A DNA stretch of 64,000 bases from Salinibacillus xinjiangensis (lineage in GTDB: Bacteria; Bacillota; Bacilli; Bacillales; Alkalibacillaceae). A program made the translations under genes and the position numbers. Below, in pieces: positions 9,442-17,850 of this stretch. The notes under the pieces are model-generated. The model did not search any database and was not told the origin of the DNA. It saw only the letters and a list, made by a program, of their open reading frames with translations. The stretch lies in contig NZ_WJNH01000004.1 in assembly GCF_009649735.1 (NCBI RefSeq), positions 124,001 through 188,000 of the forward strand, in the 5' to 3' direction. The stretch's first letter is position 1, and the number at the start of each line of letters is the position of its first letter.

Positions 9442-9463
9442 AAAAAATTACCTCCTCCACAAA

Positions 9464-9477
9464 TGTAAACGCTTTAT
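9464..9477 (-). promoter_or_regulatory. cre-like CcpA site upstream of kbl-tdh
   Basis: TGTAAACGCTTTAT matches the cre consensus TGWAANCGNTNWCA at all positions except the last two. It lies about 20 bases before the kbl start, a roadblock position. The near-perfect site at 17851 shares its first twelve bases. Confidence 0.5.
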
Positions 9478-9653
9478 ATACAATTGTCCTCCTGAGAAGA
9501 ACAACCATCACGAACTTTACTTGTTATCACATATTATAATACCACAAACGATTAAAATGTACACTTCATAAGGACATCAAAATTATAAAGGTACTATATT
9601 TTAATTTAACCAACTTTGGGATATATACCTTGATAGATGGTGATTTTGGAAGT

Positions 9654-9796
9654 CTTAATTGAAGAATCAGGGCGGGAATTAACATTTTATGGATTGAATT
9701 GGTGCTCTAAAACACTTATTCGTACTATTTTTTAGGTAATTAAAATGTTCTCAAGGTTAATTTAGCGTGAAATTAAACCCCAAAACTGTATCATTA
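9654..9796. repeat. weak 20-21-bp periodic AATT array
   Basis: In the 420-base spacer between kbl and ycsI, AATT or one-mismatch forms start at 9657, 9677, 9697, 9717 (TATT), 9738, 9759, 9771 and 9792 (CATT). Intervals are 20, 20, 20, 21, 21, 12 and 21. The core is short and AT-rich, so this is weaker than the arrays at 19.2, 20.5, 33.2 and 61.3 kb. No gene is visible in the spacer. Confidence 0.35.
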
Positions 9797-9810
9797 ACCA
9801 AAACTTCTCT

Positions 9811-9845
9811 AAATAAAAGAGGCTGACCCGCTTTATAGGTCAGCC
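9811..9845 (-). terminator. terminator of the 5-oxoproline cluster
   Basis: GGCTGACC (9821-9828) pairs with GGTCAGCC (9838-9845). On the minus strand it is followed by TCTTTTATTT, directly after the ycsI stop. Confidence 0.85.
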
Positions 9846-9861
9846 ACCATCTATTAAACAA

Positions 9862-10653
9862 CTATAATACACCAAACTCTTCATCTCTCAAATCTGTAAT
9901 AAACATATGCCCTGGAGCATGAGAAATCATCAATTCAGGTTTCACATGCATCGCAACCGCTTGGGGTGTCACACCACAGGCCCAAAAAACGGGTACTTCA
10001 CCTTCTCTAATGGTTACAGAGTCTCCGAAATCTGGTGAATGAATGTCTTGAATTCCTATACTCTCTGGATTTCCAATATGAATAGGAGCACCGTGAACAG
10101 ATGGAAAGCGGCTCGTTACTTGTACCGCCCTAACCACATGTTCCTCTGGCATAGGGCGCATACTTACGACCATCGGACCCTCAAAACGTCCTGCTTTCAC
10201 ACATTGAACATTCGTTTTGTACATCGGAACATTACAATTTTCCTCTCTATGTCGAATCGGAACTCCATTGTTTAATAGAGCATTCTCGAATGTGAAGCTA
10301 CATCCAATCAGAAAACCAACCATGTTTTCGTCCCATAAATCTTTCACATCCGTTTTTTCTTCTATCAATTTTCCATGTTGATATATACGATATTTGGGTA
10401 TATCCGTGCGTAAATCCGCTTCAGGCGCCACGATTTTAGGCTTGTATTCTCCTGGCTCTACAACATCTAAAATCGGGCAAGACTTAGGATTACGTTGACT
10501 AAAAAGAAGAAATTCAAAGGCCAGTTCTTTTGGTAATACAGCTAAATTTGCTTGTGTAAATCCATTTGCAACACCTGATGTGGGCTTAATCAACTCATTA
10601 TTTCGAATCATCTCACGTGCCGTGGCAGGTGTTAATGATGAATGGTCTTGCAT
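9862..10653 (-). CDS. ycsI: YcsI/DUF1445 putative hydro-lyase (D-glutamate-cyclase-related)
   Basis: 263 residues, single DUF1445 domain as in B. subtilis YcsI. Recognisable segments are ARE.IR near the N-terminus, TSGVANGFTQANL, FLIGCSFTFENALL (conserved Cys), VVSMRPMP, RFPSVHGAPIHIG and VPVFWACGVTPQ. The same domain forms part of the mammalian mitochondrial D-glutamate cyclase, which makes 5-oxo-D-proline. It is last in an operon with the 5-oxoprolinase genes, so a role in supplying or using oxoproline is a reasonable inference. The hydro-lyase name in databases is not experimentally grounded. It follows the transporter by 14 bases. Confidence 0.82.
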   Translation of the reverse strand: MQDHSSLTPATAREMIRNNELIKPTSGVANGFTQANLAVLPKELAFEFLLFSQRNPKSCPILDVVEPGEYKPKIVAPEADLRTDIPKYRIYQHGKLIEEKTDVKDLWDENMVGFLIGCSFTFENALLNNGVPIRHREENCNVPMYKTNVQCVKAGRFEGPMVVSMRPMPEEHVVRAVQVTSRFPSVHGAPIHIGNPESIGIQDIHSPDFGDSVTIREGEVPVFWACGVTPQAVAMHVKPELMISHAPGHMFITDLRDEEFGVL

Positions 10654-10667
10654 TTGAACTCCCCCTT

Positions 10668-11858
10668 TTAACTAAATAGATTCCCAAAACCGTTAATCAT
10701 ACTATAGATACCCATATAAGCCATTGCAATTACAATCACAATACCTGTAAACGTCAGCCAAACCGGGTGTTTATAATCGCCAACAATTTTCTTGTTGTGT
10801 GCTGCCAGCAGCATTACACCTAACGAGATAGGTAAAATTAATCCATTTAATGAACCTACAAATACTAATACTTTTGCTGGCTGTCCAATAAAAACAAACA
10901 CGATGGTAGAAACGGCTATAAAGGCAACGATTAACCATTTATGATACTTCTCCAGCCAACCACTGAAAGTACGAATAAATGAAACAGATGTATAGGCTGC
11001 GCCAACGACAGACGTGACCGCTGCTGCCCACATGACAATACCGAATATTTTATAGCCCACATTCCCGGCTGCATGCTGGAAAACAGATGCAGGTGGGTTT
11101 TGTGGATCTAGCTGTAATCCTTGTGCGACGACTCCTAATGCAGCTAGGAATAAGAAAATACGCATAATCGATGCAATCCCGATAGCTGAGACTGAGCTTT
11201 TTGTCACCTCAGGAAGAGATTCCTTACCTTTTAGCCCGGCATCTAACAATCGGTGACCACCTGCGAAGGTGATGTATCCTCCAACTGTTCCACCTACTAA
11301 GGTGACAATTGCCAAGAAATCAATGGTATCAGGTGCAAACGTCTTCACAGCTGCTTCACCCAATGGAGGTTGAGCCGTAAACATAACATAGATGGTTAAC
11401 GCAATCATGACAAATCCCATAATTTGCGCAAAGCGGTCCATAATACGGTTAGCTTCCCGAACTAAGAAGATGCCAATCGCTAAAACTCCACTAAGAAGAG
11501 CTCCAAGTTCAGGAGAAATGCCAAACAGTACATTGGTTCCTAAACCAGCCCCTCCGATATTTCCAATATTAAAGGCCAGTCCTCCCATCACAATTAATAT
11601 CGATAGAAAGACTCCTAACCCCGGCAAAACATCATTGGCAATTTCCTGTGCCCTTTTACCAGAGACAGCAATAATACGCCATATATTTAACTGAACACCA
11701 ATATCAATGATAATAGAGATTAAAATAACAAAGCCGAAGCTCGCGGCTAACGTTTGGGTAAATGTTGTGGTTTGTGTTAAAAAGCCTGGTCCGACAGCAG
11801 ATGTTGCCATTAAAAAGGCAGCACCTAACAGAATGCTATAATTACTAGATTTCTTCAT
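10668..11858 (-). CDS. ycsG: NRAMP-family-like membrane transporter (YcsG type), metal motifs absent
   Basis: 396 residues with about 11 hydrophobic segments and the overall sequence style of the NRAMP family. The two metal-binding signatures of true NRAMP carriers are not there. Where TM1 should read DPGN it has VGPGFLTQTTTFTQT (about 22-36), and where TM6 should carry MPH it has FAGGHRLLDAG. This matches the divergent YcsG group found with 5-oxoprolinase genes. The likely substrate is therefore not Mn2+ or Fe2+; 5-oxoproline or a related acid is the obvious candidate from context. That is inference. It lies between pxpA (24 bases) and ycsI (14 bases). Confidence 0.78.
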   Translation of the reverse strand: MKKSSNYSILLGAAFLMATSAVGPGFLTQTTTFTQTLAASFGFVILISIIIDIGVQLNIWRIIAVSGKRAQEIANDVLPGLGVFLSILIVMGGLAFNIGNIGGAGLGTNVLFGISPELGALLSGVLAIGIFLVREANRIMDRFAQIMGFVMIALTIYVMFTAQPPLGEAAVKTFAPDTIDFLAIVTLVGGTVGGYITFAGGHRLLDAGLKGKESLPEVTKSSVSAIGIASIMRIFLFLAALGVVAQGLQLDPQNPPASVFQHAAGNVGYKIFGIVMWAAAVTSVVGAAYTSVSFIRTFSGWLEKYHKWLIVAFIAVSTIVFVFIGQPAKVLVFVGSLNGLILPISLGVMLLAAHNKKIVGDYKHPVWLTFTGIVIVIAMAYMGIYSMINGFGNLFS

Positions 11859-11882
11859 GTTGTTGAAAATCCCCCTATGAAA

Positions 11883-12650
11883 TTATTTAATATCACTTAT
11901 TTTTCTTACTTCAATTCCTGCTTCCTTCAATGAATTTTTAATGGTCTTCGCAAACTCTAATGCGGTAACACCATCACCATGTATGCAGATTGTGTCAGCT
12001 TTAATATTGATATCGTTGTCATTTACAGTGTTTACCTTTTGTTCTTTTACCATTCGAATCACTTGATTGATAGCCTGTTCACTATCTGTAATTAACGCAT
12101 TTGTCTCGCGTCTTGAGGTGAGATTACCATCGTCCTGATAGGTACGATCAGAAAAGACTTCACTAGCTGTACGTAGCCCAGTCTTTTCCCCTGCCTTTAC
12201 TAATTCCCCTCCAGCTAAGCCGAAGAGAATAAGGTCAGGATTTACCTTATAAACGGCTTCAGCAATGGCTGAAGATAGTTCTGCATCCTTGGCTGCCATA
12301 TTATAAAGCGCACCATGCGGCTTAACATGCTGAATGGTGCCGCCTTCAGCTTGAACAAAGCCCTGTAAAGCACCCATCTGATAAACGACCATATCATAGG
12401 CCTCCTGAGGAGAGATAGCCATGCTTCTTCTCCCAAAGCCTACTAGATCTTGAAGTCCAGGGTGTACGCCAATTCCAACATTTTTCTCAATAGCCATTTG
12501 TACAGTTTTCCGCATTGTGGCAGGGTCTCCAGCATGGAACCCACAGGCAATATTAGCTGATGTTACATGTTGCAGTATTTCGTCGTCGGTTCCTTTCTTA
12601 TATGCTCCAAAGCTTTCTCCCATATCACAGTTTAAATCAACGATATGCAT
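11883..12650 (-). CDS. pxpA: 5-oxoprolinase subunit A (LamB/YcsF family)
   Basis: 255 residues. [17 protein letters not shown] (4-20) is the family's N-terminal signature; [37 protein letters not shown] and TICIHGDG follow in the expected order. The full-length family size is about 250. PxpA works with PxpB and PxpC to hydrolyse 5-oxo-L-proline to glutamate with ATP in the cytoplasm. All three subunits are adjacent here in the order B, C, A. The start two bases from the pxpC stop implies translational coupling. Confidence 0.93.
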   Translation of the reverse strand: MHIVDLNCDMGESFGAYKKGTDDEILQHVTSANIACGFHAGDPATMRKTVQMAIEKNVGIGVHPGLQDLVGFGRRSMAISPQEAYDMVVYQMGALQGFVQAEGGTIQHVKPHGALYNMAAKDAELSSAIAEAVYKVNPDLILFGLAGGELVKAGEKTGLRTASEVFSDRTYQDDGNLTSRRETNALITDSEQAINQVIRMVKEQKVNTVNDNDINIKADTICIHGDGVTALEFAKTIKNSLKEAGIEVRKISDIK

Positions 12651-12652
12651 GA

Positions 12653-13666
12653 TTAGTTCCTCCCTATCTTTAGTAGAATTCCATTTTTAAGACTCCTCAT
12701 GTATTGTTCTCTAGCTAAATAAAGCCTTTGTGCCTCGCTGTGATTTATAAATTCGAATCTCACCGCTTCCCCTGGCTTTAATTGAGCCATACAGGGTAAA
12801 TCGACTGTTGCTACCTGTGCAATCTTCGGGTATCCACCTGTCGTTTGTCGGTCTGCTAATAAAACGATTGGATTTCCATCAGAAGGTACTTGTACAGAAC
12901 CAAAGCTTACCGCCTCTGAAATTAGCTCCTCAGGCTCCTTCAAATGTAATGCTGGACCCTCTAAACGATAGCCCATTCGGTCCGATTGGGTAGAAACTCG
13001 AAAGGATTCCGCTTGAAACTGTTTTTGGCTTTCTTCGGAAAACAACTCATATTGTCTTCCTTTTGTGACCCGAACAGCTGAGCGGCCTGTTAACTCGGGT
13101 AACATTTCTGTAGCAACCGACCAATTCGCATCCATGAAGGACTGTGAAGAATCTCGATTAGCCTTCACAAGCTTGTCCATTATACGATTTGCTCTCTCAC
13201 TTGAATCCCCAAACGCCACTTCATCTCCAGCCTGTAAAGCACGACCATGATAGCCACCAATCTCCCCTCGAAGGTAGGTTGAATAACTATCCATAATGAT
13301 TGGAATATCGAATCCACCCGCAACAGCTAAATATGCTCTACAGCCTGTTTCAGCAGGTCCGAATCGCAGCTCACTACCTTTTTTCACAAATATAGTTCGC
13401 CACATATAAATAGGTTTATAGTCAATTGTCGGTGTTAAGTTCCCTCCACATATGGAAATGATGGCATCCTGCTGAAATTCAATAACAGGGCCAAGCAATG
13501 AAATTTCCATCGTCGGACAGTTTTCGTCATTTCCGACTAATAAATTGGCAACTCGATGTGAAAATGGGTCCATGACACCACTTGCAATAACCCCATACTT
13601 TTGGTATCCATATCGCCCTAAATCCTGAATACTTGTAAGGAGGCCAGGTTTTAGTACTTTGATCAT
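12653..13666 (-). CDS. pxpC: 5-oxoprolinase subunit C (KipA-type)
   Basis: 337 residues of the allophanate-hydrolase subunit-2 family. [20 protein letters not shown] (1-20) is characteristic, with [34 protein letters not shown] and the C-terminal [15 protein letters not shown]. In B. subtilis the orthologue is KipA, first described as antagonist of KipI and later shown to be part of the 5-oxoprolinase. The start overlaps the pxpB stop by four bases (ATGA type). Acts in the cytoplasm with PxpA and PxpB. Confidence 0.92.
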   Translation of the reverse strand: MIKVLKPGLLTSIQDLGRYGYQKYGVIASGVMDPFSHRVANLLVGNDENCPTMEISLLGPVIEFQQDAIISICGGNLTPTIDYKPIYMWRTIFVKKGSELRFGPAETGCRAYLAVAGGFDIPIIMDSYSTYLRGEIGGYHGRALQAGDEVAFGDSSERANRIMDKLVKANRDSSQSFMDANWSVATEMLPELTGRSAVRVTKGRQYELFSEESQKQFQAESFRVSTQSDRMGYRLEGPALHLKEPEELISEAVSFGSVQVPSDGNPIVLLADRQTTGGYPKIAQVATVDLPCMAQLKPGEAVRFEFINHSEAQRLYLAREQYMRSLKNGILLKIGRN

Positions 13667-14382
13667 TCTACTTCCTCCTCCCAGTCGTTAAATTCTTGTT
13701 GTGTAATCGGTTTAAAACGAATTTGATCACCAGCCTGTAGTAAGCTCGGTTGATCATGATTGGGACGAAATAGTTTAATAGGGGTTTTCCCAATTAATTG
13801 CCAGCCACCAGGTGTTTCAATAGGATAAACACCGGTTTGTTGTCCCGCAATTCCAACGGTTCCAGCTGGTATGTTTAAGCGAGGAGTTTTTCGCCTTGGA
13901 GTAGCAATTTCATTTGACATTCCGCCGATATATGGAAAACCAGGGGCGAACCCGATCATATACACTAAATAATCTCCGCCTGAGTGAATATCAATGACTT
14001 CCTGTGGAGTTAAATGATTTTTTTCTGCAACAGTATGTAAATCAGGTCCTACATCTCCACCGTATAATACGGGAATTTCCACAATGCGAGATTCTGTGTC
14101 GTTCCCTGTAGTCACGTTTGTAAGCTTTACTTTTAGTTGCTGACATACTAAATCATATGGCAGTCTACCTGAGGAATCATTTAAATGATTTAATACTTTA
14201 ATAGGATCGTAAAATACCGTGACAGTAGTAAAGGCAGGAACATATTCAACCATCCACTCTTCAGGATGCTCATCCAACAATGCGGTAACTATTTTTACCT
14301 TTTGGTGAGTGTCCAAGTTGATTTCCGTCCCTAGTTCAATAATTACTGCATGATCCCCTAAAGGATGTAACTCAAATTTCAT
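13663..14382 (-). CDS. pxpB: 5-oxoprolinase subunit B (KipI-type)
   Basis: 239 residues, carboxyltransferase domain, subdomain C/D. HPLGDHAVIIELG (6-18), PVLYGGDVGPDL, YLVYMIGFAPGFPYIGG and TPRR..RLNIPAGTVGIAGQQTG with GGWQLIGKTP are the family landmarks. B. subtilis KipI also inhibits the sporulation kinase KinA; whether that holds here cannot be read from sequence. It is first in a five-gene minus-strand operon (pxpB, pxpC, pxpA, NRAMP-like, ycsI). The regulator gene kipR, present in B. subtilis, is absent. Confidence 0.92.
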   Translation of the reverse strand: MKFELHPLGDHAVIIELGTEINLDTHQKVKIVTALLDEHPEEWMVEYVPAFTTVTVFYDPIKVLNHLNDSSGRLPYDLVCQQLKVKLTNVTTGNDTESRIVEIPVLYGGDVGPDLHTVAEKNHLTPQEVIDIHSGGDYLVYMIGFAPGFPYIGGMSNEIATPRRKTPRLNIPAGTVGIAGQQTGVYPIETPGGWQLIGKTPIKLFRPNHDQPSLLQAGDQIRFKPITQQEFNDWEEEVE

Positions 14383-14548
14383 TCCTACACCTCTTAACTC
14401 TAATGATTATTTTCCTCACCATTCACATTATTGAAAATATCCCCACTAATCCTATTAAATAAATATAGATTACTTAATTATACAATAATTCTTAAAATAC
14501 GACTACTAGGTCCCCGGATGAAAATGTTCTCCATTATAACCTTTACCT

Positions 14549-14577
14549 TTGCAGTAAATTCATGGTATGTTTAAATT
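14549..14577 (+). promoter_or_regulatory. sigma-A-like promoter of the ABC-F leader
   Basis: TTGCAG (14549-14554) and TAAATT (14572-14577) are 17 bases apart. Transcription would start near 14584, only a few bases before the leader ribosome binding site GGAGGTG at 14591. Confidence 0.55.
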
Positions 14578-14606
14578 ACTAAAACTTTTAGGAGGTGATG
14601 GTTAAG

Positions 14607-14717
14607 ATGATCAACGCATGCAAGCACGTTATTCAAATCAATAAGCTTTATTTGAACCGTGCGATTACTCATGATTTTGCGGCTAACGGGATACGTATGC
14701 CCTTTTTTAGCAACTAA
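14607..14717 (+). CDS. putative regulatory leader peptide of the ABC-F gene
   Basis: 36 codons from ATG 14607 to TAA 14715, starting MINACKHV and ending RMPFFSN. GGAGGTG (14591-14597) sits nine bases upstream and is one of the strongest ribosome binding sites in the window; an in-frame ATG at 14598 overlaps it. The ORF begins right after the predicted promoter, lies in a 157-base leader before a terminator, and is followed by the ABC-F gene. That is the layout of attenuators controlling ABC-F and erm resistance genes. Its last third lies inside a hairpin (14670-14723). A structural protein function is unlikely; ribosome stalling on it is inference. Confidence 0.65.
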   Translation: MINACKHVIQINKLYLNRAITHDFAANGIRMPFFSN

Positions 14718-14723
14718 ATCATG
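14670..14723 (+). promoter_or_regulatory. leader hairpin spanning the end of the leader ORF
   Basis: CATGATTT (14670-14677) pairs exactly with AAATCATG (14716-14723). Inside it GCTAA pairs with TTAGC, and GGGATACGTATGCCC forms a further inner stem. The outer arm includes the leader stop codon, so a ribosome stalled late in the leader would prevent it from folding. Confidence 0.55.
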
Positions 14724-14814
14724 ACATGTGTTGGATCTTAACCTAGCTCACAAACGGATAATCTGCCTGCTTTTTTAAAAGTAGACATTATTTGAAGAAA
14801 ACTTCTATGTTTTC

Positions 14815-14850
14815 AAAAGCCTAGGGTCAGTGAATCCTTAGGCTTTTTTT
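14815..14850 (+). terminator. attenuator terminator before the ABC-F gene
   Basis: AAAAGCCTA (14815-14823) pairs with TAGGCTTTT (14839-14847), extended inward by GG/CC, followed by seven T in total. It lies between the leader ORF and the ribosome binding site AGGAGGT of the ABC-F gene. GAAAAC (14797-14802) can pair with GTTTTC at 14809 or with a second GTTTTC at 14851, one possible switch between structures. Confidence 0.8.
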
Positions 14851-14873
14851 GTTTTCAAATAGGAGGTATAAAA

Positions 14874-16484
14874 ATGATTGTGACATTAAAAGATGCGAAA
14901 AAAATTTTAGGGGGAGACGTCATTTTTGAAAATCTTACCCTGGAAATCAATCAACAGGACCGTATCGGCTTAGTAGGTCGGAATGGTAGCGGGAAAACAA
15001 CAATTTTTAAGCTTTTGGCGAAAATAGAACCTCTTGATGAGGGCCATTTATTTATAAAAAAGGATGCTCGAATTGGATATTTAGCACAAATCCCAACCTA
15101 CGAAGGGCCAGTAATCCATTACTTGCAAGAGAGCTTTAAAACACTTATGGACTTAAAACAACAAATGACAGCCTTAGAAGCAAAAATGCTTGACCCTGAG
15201 CAATTTGAACGTACAATGACACGCTATGGTGATATTCAAGAGCAATTCACCCGTCTAGGCGGTTATGAAATGGATTCCAAAATTGATCGTGTTACCCACG
15301 GGTTAGCTATACACAATCTATTGGACCTCCCTTTCTCAACCTTAAGCGGCGGGGAAAAAACAAAAGTAGGGTTAGCACGTGTATTGCTAGAGGAACCAGA
15401 TGTTCTTTTATTAGATGAGCCGACCAACCATCTAGACCTACCCTCGATTGAATGGTTAGAAAGTTATGTAAATGAGTATTCAGGAGCGTGCTGTATCATC
15501 TCCCACGACCGCCATTTTTTGGACCAGGTTGTGACAAAAATAGCTGATTTAGAATCTGGTGAAATCACACTGTATAAAGGCAACTATTCTAGTTTTGTAC
15601 AGGAAAAAGAAGAGCGACTATTAGCAGAGTTTAAGGCTTATCAGGAACAACAAAAAAAGATTAAAAAAATGAGAGAAGCGATTAAACGATTACGTCAATG
15701 GGCAAATCAAGCCAATCCACCGAATGAAAAGCTGTTTAAACGTGCTAAGCACATGGAACGAGCCCTCGAACGGATGGAAAAGCTCAACAAGCCTTTATTA
15801 GACCCTAAGAAAATGGCACTCTCTTTTCAATCTGAACAAAGAAGTGGTAAGGATGTGGTCAGGTTAACAGATGTTCATAAAGAGTATGGCTCTAACAAGG
15901 TTTTAGAGGGTTTGAAACTACACATCCGCTTTCAAGACAGGCTTGCTATTGTTGGTCCAAACGGGAGTGGAAAGTCAACGATATTAAGATTAATCATGGA
16001 GACAGAAACTCCAACATCTGGTAAGGTGGAAATAGGCTCACAGGTGCAAATCGGATACTTGTCTCAACAGCCTCTACAGGATGCCAAACCGAACACGAAA
16101 TTGATAGATTATTTCCGTAGCTACATTCGTGTAACTGAAGGTCAAGCAAGACAAATATTAGCCCGATTTATGTTCTATGGTTATTCGGTTTTTCGCTCGA
16201 TACGACAATTAAGTGGCGGAGAGCGAATGCGACTTAAGCTCGCCATCTTTATGCACCAAGATTTAAATCTACTCATTTTAGATGAACCGACGAACCATTT
16301 GGATGTGGAATCACAGGAAGTACTAGAGGACGCGCTAGCCAAATTTACGGGTACCGTCATCTGTGTATCCCATGACCGTTTTTTCCTGAATCAATGCTTT
16401 CCTGAAACAGCCTATTTATCTAAAGGGAAGCTACATCGATTCTTTGGTACCTATGAGGAAACTAAACACCATGTTGCTTTTTAA
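14874..16484 (+). CDS. ABC-F ATPase, probable ribosome-protection/translation factor
   Basis: 536 residues, two nucleotide-binding domains and no membrane segment. First domain: GRNGSGKTT (35-43), LSGGEKTKV (157-165), LLLDEPTNHLD (178-188). Second: GPNGSGKST (361-369), LSGGERMRL (446-454), LILDEPTNHLD (467-477). Both keep the catalytic Glu. The linker (about 240-312) is a charged helical hairpin, the element that reaches the ribosomal P site in ABC-F proteins. It is not obviously VmlR, YdiF, YfmM, Lsa or Vga. The upstream leader peptide plus terminator is the arrangement seen with antibiotic-inducible ABC-F genes, so protection from a ribosome-targeting drug is the best inference. Substrate unknown. 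Confidence 0.85.
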   Translation: MIVTLKDAKKILGGDVIFENLTLEINQQDRIGLVGRNGSGKTTIFKLLAKIEPLDEGHLFIKKDARIGYLAQIPTYEGPVIHYLQESFKTLMDLKQQMTALEAKMLDPEQFERTMTRYGDIQEQFTRLGGYEMDSKIDRVTHGLAIHNLLDLPFSTLSGGEKTKVGLARVLLEEPDVLLLDEPTNHLDLPSIEWLESYVNEYSGACCIISHDRHFLDQVVTKIADLESGEITLYKGNYSSFVQEKEERLLAEFKAYQEQQKKIKKMREAIKRLRQWANQANPPNEKLFKRAKHMERALERMEKLNKPLLDPKKMALSFQSEQRSGKDVVRLTDVHKEYGSNKVLEGLKLHIRFQDRLAIVGPNGSGKSTILRLIMETETPTSGKVEIGSQVQIGYLSQQPLQDAKPNTKLIDYFRSYIRVTEGQARQILARFMFYGYSVFRSIRQLSGGERMRLKLAIFMHQDLNLLILDEPTNHLDVESQEVLEDALAKFTGTVICVSHDRFFLNQCFPETAYLSKGKLHRFFGTYEETKHHVAF

Positions 16485-16680
16485 ATTAGGCTGTTTTCGT
16501 AAACATTGTTGATTTATACTTTTGCAGTAGATATAAAACACGACATATCCAGAGTGACGTTTTCCTATGGTCAATATGATGAGTGCAAAACCATCGCTCC
16601 GGAAATACACTTCGCTTTCACCCAAGGGCACAAGTGCAACATCTACTCAAAATCCCTATGGTCGTTTCGTAGTGTCTTCT

Positions 16681-16758
16681 TTGCCGCGGGCGAGCGGTGA
16701 GCCTCCTCGCTAACGCTGAGGGTCTCACCTGTCTCTTTGCTCCCACAGGAGTCTACGT
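16681..16758 (-). repeat. Bacillaceae palindromic intergenic repeat, copy 1 (inverted)
   Basis: Read on the minus strand: GACTCCTGTGGGAGCAAAGA, then GGTGAGACCC, GCGAGGAGGCTCACC and GCCCGCGGCAAAG. GC content is well above the surroundings, with nested inverted repeats. It resembles the GGAGACTCCTGYGGGA...CCCRCGGAAAGC elements I recall as dispersed in Bacillaceae genomes. The 600 bases between the ABC-F and CPBP genes hold this copy and the next and no credible gene. Confidence 0.7.
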
Positions 16759-16865
16759 GTATTTCCTCCGCTAAAATCAGTGCCTTATAAGTTTATTTAG
16801 AGGTGAACTATTGGTTAATCAAAAGCTTTTTAAACATGCATACATCAGAACACTCCTATAGTGGA

Positions 16866-16976
16866 GGCAGAATACGGAGACTCCTATGGGACGAAGCGTG
16901 GTGAAGCCCCCGCAGGAAGCGGTCTGGGCTTCCGAGGAGGCTGAGGCCGTGCCCATGGAAAGCGGAGTATTCTGCC
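16866..16976 (+). repeat. Bacillaceae palindromic intergenic repeat, copy 2
   Basis: The ends GGCAGAATAC (16866-16875) and GTATTCTGCC (16967-16976) are a perfect inverted repeat. Inside lie GGAGACTCCTATGGGAC, GGTGAAGCCCCCGCAGG, GAGGAGGCTGAGGC and GCCCATGGAAAGCGGAG. The element is in opposite orientation to copy 1, about 110 bases away, so the pair could fold into a long cruciform or RNA hairpin. Confidence 0.75.
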
Positions 16977-17135
16977 GGAACGGATTGCCTGCACTCATGT
17001 TATTCAGTATAGAACGATATCTAAACTTAACTACGTGGCAGTTTATATTTTTTAGTCACAAACAACATTCTGTTAGAAATGAACGTTAATAAAGGTGCCC
17101 TAATGGGGCGCCTTACAGATTTTGAGGTGATCACA

Positions 17136-17819
17136 ATGTCGAAAAAGCAAACTCTAACCATTACAGTTATGACCGTGTTGAGCTGTGCGATTATGCTATT
17201 GATTGAACAAGGATTAGAAACTACCTATGTGACGAAAACCTTAGCCAAGATTGTGATGTTTCTAGTGGTACCTCTTATTTACATCCGATTCATTCTTAAG
17301 CAAAGGATATTAGAGTTTTTAAATTTAAAACATATAGATATGAAACGACTGAAAAGTGGATTCCTATTAGGTCTCCTCGCCTCTGGTATTGTTTTACTCA
17401 CATTTCTATTACTGCAAGATTTCATTGATACAAAAGCCATTATTTCCGATTTAAAAAACCGACTTCACATTACTGCTGAGGTATACATTTTTGTTGCCTT
17501 ATATATTACTTTTGGGAATTCTTTACTCGAGGAATTTTATTTTCGTGGATTTATCTTTTTGAAGCTCTATCAAACGAATCAAAAGGTCTTTGCCTATGTA
17601 TTTTCAGCAGGTTTATTTGCTTTTTACCATATTGCTATTTTCGCAACTTGGTTTAATATATCTTTAATTTTATTAGCTTTAGTTGGTTTATTCACTGTCG
17701 GTCTTGTTTTTAATTGGCTAAATACTAAGTCAAATAATTTTTTAAACTCATGGATTTTGCATATATTAGCCGACATCGCCGTGGTTTCTATTGGATTTTA
17801 CCTTTTTCAAGTTTCGTAA
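17136..17819 (+). CDS. CPBP-family intramembrane metalloprotease
   Basis: 227 residues from ATG 17136, chosen because TTTGAGGTGA sits just before it; an upstream in-frame ATG at 17079 has no such site. There are about six to seven hydrophobic segments. The CPBP (Abi/Rce1-like) motifs are present: LLEEFYFRGF (130-139) with the catalytic Glu-Glu and Arg, FYHIAIF (163-169) with a zinc-ligand His, and WILHILAD near the C-terminus. The family includes prenyl-protein proteases and bacteriocin self-immunity proteins. No bacteriocin gene is nearby, so the role is undefined. The gene stands alone. Confidence 0.8.
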   Translation: MSKKQTLTITVMTVLSCAIMLLIEQGLETTYVTKTLAKIVMFLVVPLIYIRFILKQRILEFLNLKHIDMKRLKSGFLLGLLASGIVLLTFLLLQDFIDTKAIISDLKNRLHITAEVYIFVALYITFGNSLLEEFYFRGFIFLKLYQTNQKVFAYVFSAGLFAFYHIAIFATWFNISLILLALVGLFTVGLVFNWLNTKSNNFLNSWILHILADIAVVSIGFYLFQVS

Positions 17820-17850
17820 ACTAGACAGATATTTGATTATCACAAGTTGT

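Noticed and set aside
16886-17089. 67-codon open frame
   Set aside because: Lies almost wholly inside a palindromic intergenic repeat; it has no ribosome binding site and its composition is set by the repeat.
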